Counted from the stretch's first letter, positions 19,553 through 29,355 are shown. The stretch: 64,000 bases of DNA from Mycolicibacterium grossiae (GCF_008329645.1 NZ_CP043474.1:1860001-1924000), one strand, 5' to 3'. Numbers and translations are program-made. The notes: generated from the letters alone by a model not told the origin.

Positions 19553-20395
19553 ACGGTGGAGGACCGCGAGGGTGCGGTCGGGGTACTGGTCGAGGTCGAG
19601 CCACGTGAACCGCAGCACCTGATTCCCGGCGAGGGTCAGGACATTCTGCTTGGTGCGGTCGCGCTCGAATGCCTCCGGGTCGGTGTGGAAGGCGAAGCCG
19701 TCGATCTCGACGACGACCGCGGCGTCGCGGAAGTGGAAGTCGACCTCATAGCCGGCGACCTTCGCATTGGCCCGCCAGCCGGTGATCCCGGCGCGGTCGA
19801 GCAGCCCGACGAACCGCCGCTCGGCCGGCGAGCGCGTCCCGTCGTGCGCCGCCCTCAGCAGTATCCGCGCCGCAGGAGACCCGTAGCGGCCCGTGTTGCG
19901 CAGGTGCGCTGCCCACAGCTGGCGCAGGTCGGTGTGGCGCTGCAACGCCTCGTCCATCAGCCTGGGACCGCCGCCGCGGCGCACCGCGGCCTCGATCGCG
20001 GTGAGCGCCAGCGACGTCACGCGCAGTCCGCGATGCTCGTCGACGTCGGCCGCCGGGAGGTCTCGACGACGCGTCCGGGAACCGGAGTGGTTGCGGCCGT
20101 GGCTGTTTCGCGGCACCGTCACCTCCACGACGTCGGGGGCGAACCGGGTGAGTCCGAGCCACCAGGCGGCCGCGAGCCCGCTCGCGCATGCCTGGGTCCC
20201 GTAGCCCCATACCGCCGCGCGGATGCGAGCGGCATCGGTGAACTCGCGGTCGTCGACGAAGAACACGCCGCGGGCGCATCGCCGCCAGTGCCCGGAGCGC
20301 ACCCGCCGGCGCACCGTTTGTTCGCTGAGGCCGGCCTGGATCGCTTGCGTCAGGGTGATGACCCCGTCGTGGCGGCGAAGCGCGTCGTCGAGCAC
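19514..20395 (-). CDS. DUF559/AbiEi-antitoxin-domain protein, nuclease-like
   Basis: The 293 residues have an N-terminal winged-helix segment of the AbiEi-antitoxin type (about 1-50, GVITLTQAIQAGLSEQTVRR) and a C-terminal DUF559 domain of the Vsr/PD-(D/E)XK nuclease fold. Candidate catalytic residues are the Glu of PAERRFV, the Asp of YEVDFHF and the Glu of VVVEIDGF. Genes of this type occur in many copies in actinobacteria; their role is unknown, with DNA repair or mobile-element function proposed by fold only. The last 12 codons lie inside hairpin copy A. Hairpin copy B is just upstream. It occupies the place of mgtE in M. tuberculosis. Confidence 0.8.
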   Translation of the reverse strand: MLDDALRRHDGVITLTQAIQAGLSEQTVRRRVRSGHWRRCARGVFFVDDREFTDAARIRAAVWGYGTQACASGLAAAWWLGLTRFAPDVVEVTVPRNSHGRNHSGSRTRRRDLPAADVDEHRGLRVTSLALTAIEAAVRRGGGPRLMDEALQRHTDLRQLWAAHLRNTGRYGSPAARILLRAAHDGTRSPAERRFVGLLDRAGITGWRANAKVAGYEVDFHFRDAAVVVEIDGFAFHTDPEAFERDRTKQNVLTLAGNQVLRFTWLDLDQYPDRTLAVLHRAISARQPSPSDR

Positions 20396-20435
20396 CTCAG
20401 TAGGACGCCCGCGGCGCGTCGCCGGTTCCGTCTAC

Positions 20436-20488
20436 GTGATTTCGGCGCGCTTTCGTTCGCTGAGCGACGGTTGGCGCGCCGAAATCAC
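20436..20488. repeat. 53-base hairpin repeat, copy B
   Basis: Perfect 15-base-pair stem (20436-20450 with 20474-20488) and a 23-base loop 19 of 23 identical to that of copy A. It overlaps the TGA of the Rv0361-like gene, so it may serve as its terminator. The second-outermost pair is T-A here and C-G in copy A, a compensatory change. Confidence 0.85.
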
Positions 20489-21201
20489 TGGGGGGCCTGG
20501 CAGACCTTCCACTGGTCGTCGCGGAACTCGAGGTCGAAGCTGCGCGTCGAGCGGGTGGCGGGGTCGAAGGCCATGAACGACGTGACGTTGGCCTCGGCGT
20601 GGTCGCCGTTGACGACCACCTGGTCGACGCTCGCCACCACCGGGTACTGCCGGGCGGCGGCGACGCGGGCGTGGATGTCCTTCCACTTCGCGTCGTCGTA
20701 GTCGACGTAGGACACCGCCGTCTCGCCGCAGGTGATCGACCTCAGCTTTGCGAGGTCACCCTTCTGGATGGCGATGTCGAAGTCCTGGATCGTGCTGCGC
20801 ACCTCGTCCTCGCGTGAGGCGGCGGCCTCGTCGTCGCGGGTGAGCAGGATGGTGCCGAGGATGGCGACGGCCACGACGGCGGCGATCACCAGCAGCACCG
20901 CGATCACCCAGCCCCAGCTGCGGCGCTTGGCCGGCGGCTTGGGGGCGTCCGGGCGGCCCGGGATGACCTGCGGTCCGGCCCCGCCGGGCTGGTGGGCGAT
21001 GGGCTCGGTGAAGGCGCTGGCGTCGGCGACGTCGCGCGACGGCTGCGCGGCGCGGAAGACCTCGGTCTCCGGCTCGGGTACCTGGCCGATCACCTGCGTC
21101 TGGCCCGCGTCCGACGGCGACGGGGCGGTGAAGCGACGCTCTGCGGGGTCGACCCCGGCGTCCGGACGGTCGTCCTCGTCGTGCCCTGGTGGGTTCGACA
21201 T
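20485..21201 (-). CDS. membrane-anchored protein, Rv0361-like
   Basis: The 238 residues have an acidic, Pro-rich cytoplasmic N-terminus (about 1-95) and one transmembrane helix after KRRSWGW (about 105-127). An extracytoplasmic domain of about 110 residues follows, with an NTF2-like/DUF4878 pattern and two Cys. The overall layout and the place between fba and the DUF3151 gene match Rv0361. A shorter protein with the same anchor-plus-domain plan is encoded at 35069-35512. Function unknown. The frame is open far upstream, but the ATG at 21201 gives the expected N-terminus. Confidence 0.85.
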   Translation of the reverse strand: MSNPPGHDEDDRPDAGVDPAERRFTAPSPSDAGQTQVIGQVPEPETEVFRAAQPSRDVADASAFTEPIAHQPGGAGPQVIPGRPDAPKPPAKRRSWGWVIAVLLVIAAVVAVAILGTILLTRDDEAAASREDEVRSTIQDFDIAIQKGDLAKLRSITCGETAVSYVDYDDAKWKDIHARVAAARQYPVVASVDQVVVNGDHAEANVTSFMAFDPATRSTRSFDLEFRDDQWKVCQAPQ

Positions 21202-21317
21202 CTTCGGTCTCACTTCTCCTCGCGACGGTGCCGGGACGAGCTTATCCACCCGCACCCCCCGACGCCGTGAACCCCGCCCCGGTTCGCACGGCCCATCCGC
21301 ACGGCACAATGGGCCCC

Positions 21318-21731
21318 ATGACGCGCATGGGTGACCTTCTGGGGCCAGACCCGGTACTGCTGCCGGGTGACATCGAGGCGGAGGACGCGCTGGACGCCGG
21401 CGAGCATGCCGCGATCGTCGCGGCCGCGCACCCGACCGCGTCGGTGGCGTGGGCCGCGCTCGCCGAGGAGGCCCTCGCCGCGGAGCAGGCCGTGATGGCC
21501 TACGCGTACGCCCGCACCGGCTACCACCGCGGCCTGGATCAGTTGCGCCGCAACGGCTGGAAGGGTTTCGGTCCGGTGCCCTACGCCCACGAGCCCAACC
21601 GCGGCTTCCTGCGCTGCGTGGCCGCCCTGGCGAAGTCTGCGGAGACCATCGGCGAGACCGACGAGTACCAGCGCTGTCTGGACCTGCTCGACGACTGCGA
21701 CCCGAGCGCGCGCGGTCAGCTCGGCCTGTAG
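21318..21731 (+). CDS. DUF3151 protein (Rv0360c homologue)
   Basis: Conserved actinobacterial cytoplasmic protein of 137 residues, very close to Rv0360c in the blocks GDLLGPDPVLLPGD, AYARTGYHRGLDQLRR and NRGFLRCVAALA. It is predicted all-helical with a TPR-like look. Function unknown. CACAAT lies seven bases before the ATG, suggesting a leaderless or near-leaderless transcript. It is divergent from the Rv0361-like gene and convergent with the CDF exporter. Confidence 0.92.
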   Translation: MTRMGDLLGPDPVLLPGDIEAEDALDAGEHAAIVAAAHPTASVAWAALAEEALAAEQAVMAYAYARTGYHRGLDQLRRNGWKGFGPVPYAHEPNRGFLRCVAALAKSAETIGETDEYQRCLDLLDDCDPSARGQLGL

Positions 21732-21734
21732 GGG

Positions 21735-22634
21735 TCAGCAGCGGCCGTGCTCGTCGCAGTCGCCCTCGGGCGGCTCGACCTGGACGGTGGCGTGCTCGAG
21801 ACCGCGTGCGGCGAGCACGGCGCGGGTGTCGGACAGCACGCGGGCCGAGTCGCCACTGCAGGTGACGTGCGCGGTCGCCATGTCGCGGCCGGGCACCAGC
21901 GTCCACACGTGCAGGTCGTGCACGTCGGTCACGCCGCGCACCGAGGCCAGCGCGGTCCGCAGTTCGTCGACGTCGATGTGGCTCGGTGAGGACTCGGACA
22001 GGATCCGCAGCGCGGAACGGGCCAGCGAGATCGCCCGCGGCAGCACCCACAGCGCCACGAACACCGCGACGACGACGTCGGCGTAGGGCCACCGGGTGGT
22101 GACGGTGACGATGCCCGCGATCAGCACGCCGACGCTGCCGACGGTGTCGGCCACCACCTCCATGTAGGCGCCCTTGACGGCGAGGCTGTCCTCGCTGCTG
22201 GAGCGCAGCAGCAGCATCACGACGACGTTCGCCGCCAGCCCGGCCAGCGCGACGACGATCATCGGCACGCCGGGGACGTCGGGCGCGTCGCCGAGCCGCT
22301 CGACGGCCTCGTACAGGATGAACCCGGCGACGCCGAGCAGCAGCACGGCGTTGGCGACGGCCGTGAAGACCTCGGCGCGGTGCCAGCCGTAGGTGCGCGA
22401 CGCCGACGCGGGGCCGTGCTTGGCCAGCAGCACCGCGGTGAGACCCATGAACATCGCGACGAGGTCGGTGAGCATGTGGCCGGCGTCGGCGAGCAGGGCG
22501 ATCGAGTCGATGAGCAGCGCGGTGACGAGTTCGACGACGAAGAATGCGGCGAGGATCGCCGCGCCCAGCACCATCCGGCTCACCCGGACGTCGGCGCCTC
22601 CGTGCGCATGGCCGTGATCGTGTCCCGCACCCAT
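21735..22634 (-). CDS. cation diffusion facilitator metal exporter
   Basis: A 299-residue inner-membrane divalent-cation/proton antiporter with six predicted membrane helices. The N-terminus is His-rich (HDHGHAHGG). The TM2 metal site is LLADAGHMLTD (Asp, His, Asp). The TM5 site reads EVVADTVGSVG, where the usual HxxxD is ExxxD. A cytoplasmic C-terminal ferredoxin-like domain contains DVHDLHVW, and the end has two Cys and a His. Zn is the default guess, but the TM5 Glu leaves specificity open. Expression is likely controlled by a dyad within its own promoter. This gene is not at this place in M. tuberculosis. Confidence 0.92.
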   Translation of the reverse strand: MGAGHDHGHAHGGADVRVSRMVLGAAILAAFFVVELVTALLIDSIALLADAGHMLTDLVAMFMGLTAVLLAKHGPASASRTYGWHRAEVFTAVANAVLLLGVAGFILYEAVERLGDAPDVPGVPMIVVALAGLAANVVVMLLLRSSSEDSLAVKGAYMEVVADTVGSVGVLIAGIVTVTTRWPYADVVVAVFVALWVLPRAISLARSALRILSESSPSHIDVDELRTALASVRGVTDVHDLHVWTLVPGRDMATAHVTCSGDSARVLSDTRAVLAARGLEHATVQVEPPEGDCDEHGRC

Positions 22635-22670
22635 GTCCGCAATCTATGCGCAAAGACGCATATGTCGCAA
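22635..22670 (-). promoter_or_regulatory. promoter and operator dyad of the CDF exporter
   Basis: On the minus strand, TTGCGA (22670-22665) and TAGATT (22646-22641) are 18 bases apart, and the ATG follows six bases after the -10, so the mRNA is probably leaderless. Between the hexamers lies TATGCG-N6-CGCATA (22645-22662), a perfect 6+6 inverted repeat. A repressor of the ArsR/SmtB or TetR type bound there would block polymerase. Confidence 0.65.
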
Positions 22671-22675
22671 GGGGT

Positions 22676-23467
22676 CTACAGCCAGGCCGACCAGAACCGG
22701 GTGAGCTGGCCGCCGACGGACACCAGTGCGCTGGACACGTCGGACAGGTCGAAGACGAAGAACACGATCGAGAAGAACCACCGGTTGAGTTCCGGCACGA
22801 TCAGCAACAGCAGCAGGATGAGGAATCCCCAGCCCTTGACCGGCTCCAGCTTGCGTTGCGTCTCGGGGGCCAGGTGCGGTTCCAGCGCCCCGTAGCCGTC
22901 CAGGCCGGGGATCGGCAGCAGGTTCAGGATCACCGCGGTGACCTGCAGGAAGCCGAGGAACGCGACGCCGGCCCAGAACACCGCGTGCTCGACGTCGTAG
23001 AACAACCGGGTCGCCGCGAGCAGCAGCACTGCCAGCACGACGTTGGCCAGCGGCCCGGCGAGGCTCACCAGCGTGCGCCGCCGCGGCGACATCCCCCACG
23101 TCCGCACGTACACCGCGCCACCGGGCAGGCCGATGCCGCCCAGGGCGATGAACAGCACCGGCAGGCCCAGCGACAGCATGGGATTCGAGTACTTCAGCGG
23201 GTTCAGCGTCAGGTAGCCGCGCATCTCGACGTCGTGGTCGCCGAACCGCCACGCCGTGAACGCGTGCCCGAACTCGTGCAGGCACAGCGACACCAGCCAG
23301 CCGAACACCACGAACGTGAACACGCCGACGTAGGCCAGCACCGGCGCGGTGCCGTCCTCGGCCAGCGGCGTCAGCCACGCCACCACGGCGCCGACGACCG
23401 TGATCGCCACGCACGCCAGGAAGATCGGGCTGGGGCGCACCGACTGGTGCAGGGGGCGGATGCTCAC
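22676..23467 (-). CDS. site-2 protease-like M50 membrane metalloprotease (Rv0359-like)
   Basis: Integral-membrane protein of 263 residues with about five hydrophobic segments. It has the zinc motif His64-Glu-Phe-Gly-His68 in the first core helix and the third ligand region NLLPIPGLDGYG. It lacks a PDZ domain, so it belongs to the small M50 group rather than the Rip1/RseP group. The substrate is unknown. The GTG start has TACCTT seven bases upstream. It sits between the CDF exporter and the Rv0358 homologue, as Rv0359 does relative to Rv0358. Confidence 0.92.
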   Translation of the reverse strand: MSIRPLHQSVRPSPIFLACVAITVVGAVVAWLTPLAEDGTAPVLAYVGVFTFVVFGWLVSLCLHEFGHAFTAWRFGDHDVEMRGYLTLNPLKYSNPMLSLGLPVLFIALGGIGLPGGAVYVRTWGMSPRRRTLVSLAGPLANVVLAVLLLAATRLFYDVEHAVFWAGVAFLGFLQVTAVILNLLPIPGLDGYGALEPHLAPETQRKLEPVKGWGFLILLLLLIVPELNRWFFSIVFFVFDLSDVSSALVSVGGQLTRFWSAWL

Positions 23468-23474
23468 CTGGCCG

Positions 23475-23480
23475 AAGGTA
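23475..23480 (-). promoter_or_regulatory. -10 hexamer for leaderless M50 protease gene
   Basis: TACCTT on the minus strand, seven bases before the GTG at 23467. Confidence 0.5.
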
Positions 23481-23504
23481 CCCCGTCGTCAACGCCGGCC
23501 CTGG

Positions 23505-24152
23505 TCACCGGACTGCCAGCCACCCCTGCACGTGCCGGTAGAACGTCGACCGCCGGACCGCCCGCGCACCCGGCCGGCCGTCGCGCACGACCGTCGCGCC
23601 GGGGCTGCCGAGCTGAGCGGCCCGCCCCGCCACCCAGCGGCGCGGACGCCACCGCCCGGTCGTCACCGCCGCGCGCAGCCCGGGCAGGGCGCCGGTCGGC
23701 TCGACGACGACGCCCGCGACGTCGCCGTCGAACAGCACCGTGTCGTCGACGACGGCCTCGCCGTGCAACGGTTCCGGGGCGACACCGGCCCACAGCGCGG
23801 CGCCGACCAGGGCGTGACCGGCGTCGTCGCGGATCAGCGGCACTCGGCTGGCGGTGCCCCCGAGGGCTGCGCGGACCGCCCGCCGGCCCGTGGGCAGCCG
23901 GTGGATCCGTGCGGCACGGGAGCGACGCGGGGGCAGGTAGGCCACCTCGACGTCGAGGCGCTCGGTGCGCAGCAGCCGGGTCAGCACCGCCGCGAGGTCC
24001 GCGTCGTCGCCGAGCACGGCGACGCGCGCCGCGGTCGCGGCGTCCACGGCGTCGTCGGCGTCGGCGGTGGTCACGGCGTCGAGCACCGCGGCGCCGGCGA
24101 GCCCGGCCGGGACGCGGCGGTCGGCGAAACGCAGCACGGCGAGGTCGGTCAA
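23505..24152 (-). CDS. conserved protein of unknown function (Rv0358-like)
   Basis: The 215 residues are Ala/Arg/Val-rich, with no membrane segment or recognised catalytic motif. Length and position beside purA match Rv0358. The start is a TTG at 24152, chosen because GAGGAG lies at the correct distance before it and no ATG or GTG fits. It is divergent from purA, and the two leaders share the arm GCCACCAGCG. Confidence 0.8.
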   Translation of the reverse strand: MTDLAVLRFADRRVPAGLAGAAVLDAVTTADADDAVDAATAARVAVLGDDADLAAVLTRLLRTERLDVEVAYLPPRRSRAARIHRLPTGRRAVRAALGGTASRVPLIRDDAGHALVGAALWAGVAPEPLHGEAVVDDTVLFDGDVAGVVVEPTGALPGLRAAVTTGRWRPRRWVAGRAAQLGSPGATVVRDGRPGARAVRRSTFYRHVQGWLAVR

Positions 24153-24162
24153 GGCGCCTCCT

Positions 24163-26156
<1,994 letters not shown>

Positions 26157-26190
26157 CCCGCGCCGGTGCCCGGCGTGTGACCATGACGCC

Positions 26191-26835
26191 ATGACCGGCC
26201 CCCACCCCGTCCGCGCACGGGACCGCCACCTCCGCAGGCTCAGCACGCCGCGCGCGGCAGCGCTGGCCGGCGTGGCGTTCGCGGTGCTGTTCGGCGCCGT
26301 CCTGGTCCTGCTGCGACTCGCCTCGTCCGACGACGGCACGCTCCGGCTCGCCACGGTCCTGATGCCGTTCGCCGGCATCGCGTTCCTGTGGTTCATCGGC
26401 GTGATCCGGGACGGCCTCGGCGCGCTGGAGGACAAGTTCTTCTCGTCGGTCTTCCTCGGCAGCGGTCTGCTGTTCCTGGCGATGTCGTTCGCGTCCGCCG
26501 CGGTGATCCGGGGTGTGCTGGCGGCGCGGGACGCCGCCGGTGGTGTCGCGTCGGACGATCTGCACGCGTTCGGTCTGGGGATGGCGACGACGCTGGGCAG
26601 CACCTACGCGCTGCGGATGGCGGCGGTCTTCATGATGTCGCTGGCCACGATCTGGCTGAAGACCCGGCTGATGCCGACGCCGTTGATCGTCGTCAGTTAC
26701 GCGGCGGCGCTCGCCGTGCTGCTGGCCGTCGACGTCAGCCCCTGGATGACCGTGACGTTCCCGGTCTGGGTGCTGATCGTCAGCCTGGCGATCCTCACTC
26801 GGCGAGCCGCAGCGCCGACGCCGGACACAGCGTGA
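26191..26835 (+). CDS. integral membrane protein of unknown function
   Basis: The 214 residues form about six hydrophobic segments after a basic N-terminus. A conserved-looking loop reads IGVIRDGLGALEDKFFSSVFLGSG, which continues past the membrane edge. No transporter or enzyme motif was recognised. It starts with ATG 34 bases after the thioesterase gene and ends convergent with, and overlapping by 41 bases, the ferredoxin gene. Confidence 0.7.
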   Translation: MTGPHPVRARDRHLRRLSTPRAAALAGVAFAVLFGAVLVLLRLASSDDGTLRLATVLMPFAGIAFLWFIGVIRDGLGALEDKFFSSVFLGSGLLFLAMSFASAAVIRGVLAARDAAGGVASDDLHAFGLGMATTLGSTYALRMAAVFMMSLATIWLKTRLMPTPLIVVSYAAALAVLLAVDVSPWMTVTFPVWVLIVSLAILTRRAAAPTPDTA

Positions 26836-26986
26836 CCGCGTCGCGGGCCCTGCCCTCGGCGCCCTCGGGGACCTCCTCGGCGAGCACCACCACGATCCCG
26901 TCGTCGTCCTGGTCGAAGACGTCCTCGGCGGCCATCACGCAGTTGCCCGCGGAGACGCACAGCTCGCGATCGGCGTGGACCCTCAC
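26795..26986 (-). CDS. 3Fe-4S ferredoxin, P450 partner
   Basis: The 63-residue electron carrier has cluster ligands Cys10 and Cys16 in ELCVSAGNCVM and Cys54 in LCPA. The middle position of the first motif is Ala where a 4Fe-4S protein has Cys, which indicates a 3Fe-4S cluster. The GTG at 26986 overlaps the stop of the P450 gene as GTGA; an alternative GTG is one codon upstream. The tight coupling makes it the redox partner of that P450. Its 3' end overlaps the convergent membrane-protein gene. Confidence 0.9.
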   Translation of the reverse strand: MRVHADRELCVSAGNCVMAAEDVFDQDDDGIVVVLAEEVPEGAEGRARDAVTLCPASALRLAE

Positions 26987-28203
26987 CACGTCACCGCCAG
27001 CGCGCGCAGCCCGTAGATGAAGTGGTATTCGCGGAAGGCGACGTGCTCGACGTCCTCGGCCACGGCGAGGCTGGGGAAGCGGCGGAACAGCGCGGGCCAG
27101 GCGATGCGCATCTCCATCCGGGCGAGCGGGGCGCCGAGGCAGTGGTGCACGCCGTGCCCGAACGCCAGGTGGCCGGGTGCGCCCCGCCGCACGTCGAGAA
27201 CGTCGGGCGCTGAAACGAATTCGGGATCGCGGTTGCCCGCGGGCAGCGACGCGAACACCAGCTGGTGCGCCGGGATCGTGACACCCGCCAGCTCCACCTC
27301 CGTGGTGGTGATCCGCGGGATCGACGTCTGCACGATCGACAGGAACCGCAGCAACTCCTCGACGGCCGGCCCGACGGCGTCCGGGTCGTCGCGCACCGCG
27401 GCGAGCTGATCGGGGTTCCGCAGGAGCGCCAGTGTGCCCAGTCCCAGCATGTTCGAGGTGGTCTCGTGACCGGCGAGCAGCAGCAGCCCGGCGATGCCGA
27501 CGAGTTCGTCGTCGGTGAGGTCGGCGCCGTGCTCGCGCACCAGCATCCCGAGGATGTCCTCGCCTGGTGCCCGGCGGGCCGCGGACACCAGCGAGCGCAT
27601 GTAGTCGCGGCTCTCGCGCGCCACCTCCATCCGCTCGGGCATCGGCAGCGAGAGGTCGAGTTGCAGTGCGGCGCGGCGCTGGAAGTCCCCGCGGTCGGCA
27701 TAGGGGACGCCGAGCAGCTCGCAGATCACCAGCGACGGGATCGGCAGCGCGAACGACTCGACGAGGTCGACCGGCGGGCCGGCCGCGGCCATGGCGTCGA
27801 GGTGGTCGTCGACGATCTCGGTGATCCGCGGCTCCAGCCGCCGGATCCGCCGGATCGTGAATTCCGGGGTGAGCATCCGGCGCAGCCGTTGGTGTTCGGG
27901 CGGATCGAGCCCCAGCAGGTTGCCGGCGCGCTGCTGTTCCTGCTCCTGGGCGGACACCTGCGGGGAGCCGGGCACGACGAACCCCGGGGGACGCGCGTTC
28001 GAGAAGTGCTCGTGGTCGGCCAGCATCGCCTTGACGTCGTCGTGGCGGGTGACGAGGTACACCTGCATGCCGAAGGCGTTGACGACGGTCGTGACGCCGG
28101 ATTCGGCGCGCAGCCGGCCCAACTCCGGGGTCGGGTCGAACGCGTCGCGGCGCATGTGGACCGGCGGCCGAGGGAGCGGCTCCGCGGTGGTGGCCTGGGT
28201 CAT
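26983..28203 (-). CDS. cytochrome P450
   Basis: Soluble class I monooxygenase of 406 residues. Motifs are AGHETT in the I helix (oxygen activation), EELLR of the ExxR pair, and the heme loop FGHGVHHCLG with ligand Cys355. The family number cannot be assigned by reading. The start ATG at 28203 has TACCGT seven bases upstream, so the message is probably leaderless. It is followed by its ferredoxin in a four-base overlap; no reductase is near. Substrate unknown. Confidence 0.95.
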   Translation of the reverse strand: MTQATTAEPLPRPPVHMRRDAFDPTPELGRLRAESGVTTVVNAFGMQVYLVTRHDDVKAMLADHEHFSNARPPGFVVPGSPQVSAQEQEQQRAGNLLGLDPPEHQRLRRMLTPEFTIRRIRRLEPRITEIVDDHLDAMAAAGPPVDLVESFALPIPSLVICELLGVPYADRGDFQRRAALQLDLSLPMPERMEVARESRDYMRSLVSAARRAPGEDILGMLVREHGADLTDDELVGIAGLLLLAGHETTSNMLGLGTLALLRNPDQLAAVRDDPDAVGPAVEELLRFLSIVQTSIPRITTTEVELAGVTIPAHQLVFASLPAGNRDPEFVSAPDVLDVRRGAPGHLAFGHGVHHCLGAPLARMEMRIAWPALFRRFPSLAVAEDVEHVAFREYHFIYGLRALAVTW

Positions 28204-28210
28204 GTCTTCG

Positions 28211-28216
28211 ACGGTA
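28211..28216 (-). promoter_or_regulatory. -10 hexamer for leaderless P450 gene
   Basis: TACCGT on the minus strand, seven bases before the ATG at 28203. Confidence 0.5.
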
Positions 28217-28281
28217 CCGACGACACCGGGGGACCCTCCCGGAGCGGCGTATCGTCGCTTTCAGGATCCGAGGAGAGCACG

Positions 28282-28548
28282 TTGACGACCTTCCGCCGGC
28301 TCGTGGCCGCCACGCTCGGCGTGGCCGTCCTCGCCACCGCGCCGGTCGCGGCGGCCGACGACGGCAGCCGGCGCGACCCCGGGTACAACGGCGCGCCCAC
28401 CGTGCGGTCCGGCGGTCCGGTCCCGACGATGAACGGCGTGCCGTGCGTCGGCGGGCACCTCGGGACGTGCACCGGATTCGCGCAGAATCAGCCCGACCGC
28501 CCGGCGCCGCGCGCGAGGATCGGTGGCACGCCGACCATCAGGCCCTGA
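28282..28548 (+). CDS. small secreted protein with two cysteines
   Basis: The 88-residue precursor has a clear signal peptide (RRLVAATLGV core, cleavage likely after VAA). The mature part of about 64 residues is Gly/Pro/Arg-rich and has two Cys seven residues apart (CVGGHLGTC) that could form a disulfide. Start TTG, chosen for the AGGAG seven bases upstream. Function unknown; small secreted proteins of this look are frequent in mycobacteria. Its 3' end overlaps the convergent hydrolase gene by 11 bases. Confidence 0.7.
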   Translation: MTTFRRLVAATLGVAVLATAPVAAADDGSRRDPGYNGAPTVRSGGPVPTMNGVPCVGGHLGTCTGFAQNQPDRPAPRARIGGTPTIRP

Positions 28549-29344
28549 CGAGGAAGTCCTCGATCAGACGGTTCACCAGCGGCGGATCCTCGAGCGCCGC
28601 GAGGTGCGCGACGCCGTCGAGCACGACGAACGCCGCGCCGGCGATGGCGTCGGCCATCGCCCGTGTCTCGGCGGTGTCGAACGTGGCGTCCTCGGCCCCG
28701 GCGACGACGAGCACGGGCGTGCGGACGGCGGCGAGCAGCGCCCGCTGGTTGGGCCGGCGGGGGACGACGCTGCGCACCGCCCAGGCACTCGAGCCGACGT
28801 CGACGGCGCGGGCGGCGTCGCGCACGGCGGCGACGACGGCGGGCCGGGTGCGCAGCGACGTCGGGCCGAGGAAGGCCCTCAGCACCGATCCGGTCAGCGG
28901 TCCGCGGATGCCGCCGAGCGCCTTCGCGGCGGCGAGCAGCGCGCCGTATTCGACGCGCTGCCGGCGGCCCGCGGCCGAGGCCGTGCAGTTCATCAGCACG
29001 CACCGGCCCACGCGGTCGGGGTGCTCGGCGGCGAACGTGCCGCCGATCATGCCGCCCCAGGAGTTGCCGACGACGTGCGCCCACGACAAGCCCAGCGCGT
29101 CGAGTACGTCGACGATGGTGTCCGAGCACTCGGTGAACGTGAACGGCGCTCGCAGCGGGGCACTTTCGCCGTGGCCGGGCGGGTCGATCACCACCACCCG
29201 GTGGGTGGCCGCGAAGTGGGCGGCCTGGGCGGCCCACATGTCGCCGGTCATCAGCAGGCTGGGCCAGAAGAGGATCGCCTCGCCGTCCCCGCCGACGCGT
29301 ACCCGCAGCCGGCCCAGGGTGGTGTCGATCGCGTGTTCCTCCAC
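28538..29344 (-). CDS. alpha/beta-hydrolase
   Basis: The 268 residues have the nucleophile elbow GNSWGG (Ser), the oxyanion region HG-like PPGHGES, an acidic residue in VVAGAEDATFD and the catalytic His in DGVAHLAALEDP. It resembles carboxylesterase or 3-oxoadipate enol-lactonase-type hydrolases. The frame extends upstream into the MmpL-like gene, but the GTG at 29344, 11 bases after that gene's stop and with TAACGT eight bases upstream, is the likely start. It is probably co-expressed with the exporter. Confidence 0.87.
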   Translation of the reverse strand: MEEHAIDTTLGRLRVRVGGDGEAILFWPSLLMTGDMWAAQAAHFAATHRVVVIDPPGHGESAPLRAPFTFTECSDTIVDVLDALGLSWAHVVGNSWGGMIGGTFAAEHPDRVGRCVLMNCTASAAGRRQRVEYGALLAAAKALGGIRGPLTGSVLRAFLGPTSLRTRPAVVAAVRDAARAVDVGSSAWAVRSVVPRRPNQRALLAAVRTPVLVVAGAEDATFDTAETRAMADAIAGAAFVVLDGVAHLAALEDPPLVNRLIEDFLVRA

Positions 29345-29355
29345 GGTCGCCGACG

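Noticed and set aside
19500..20488. Insertion sequence or transposon reading of the DUF559 cassette
   Set aside because: No transposase, and no target-site duplication could be found beside the hairpins; the repeats are direct, not terminal inverted repeats.
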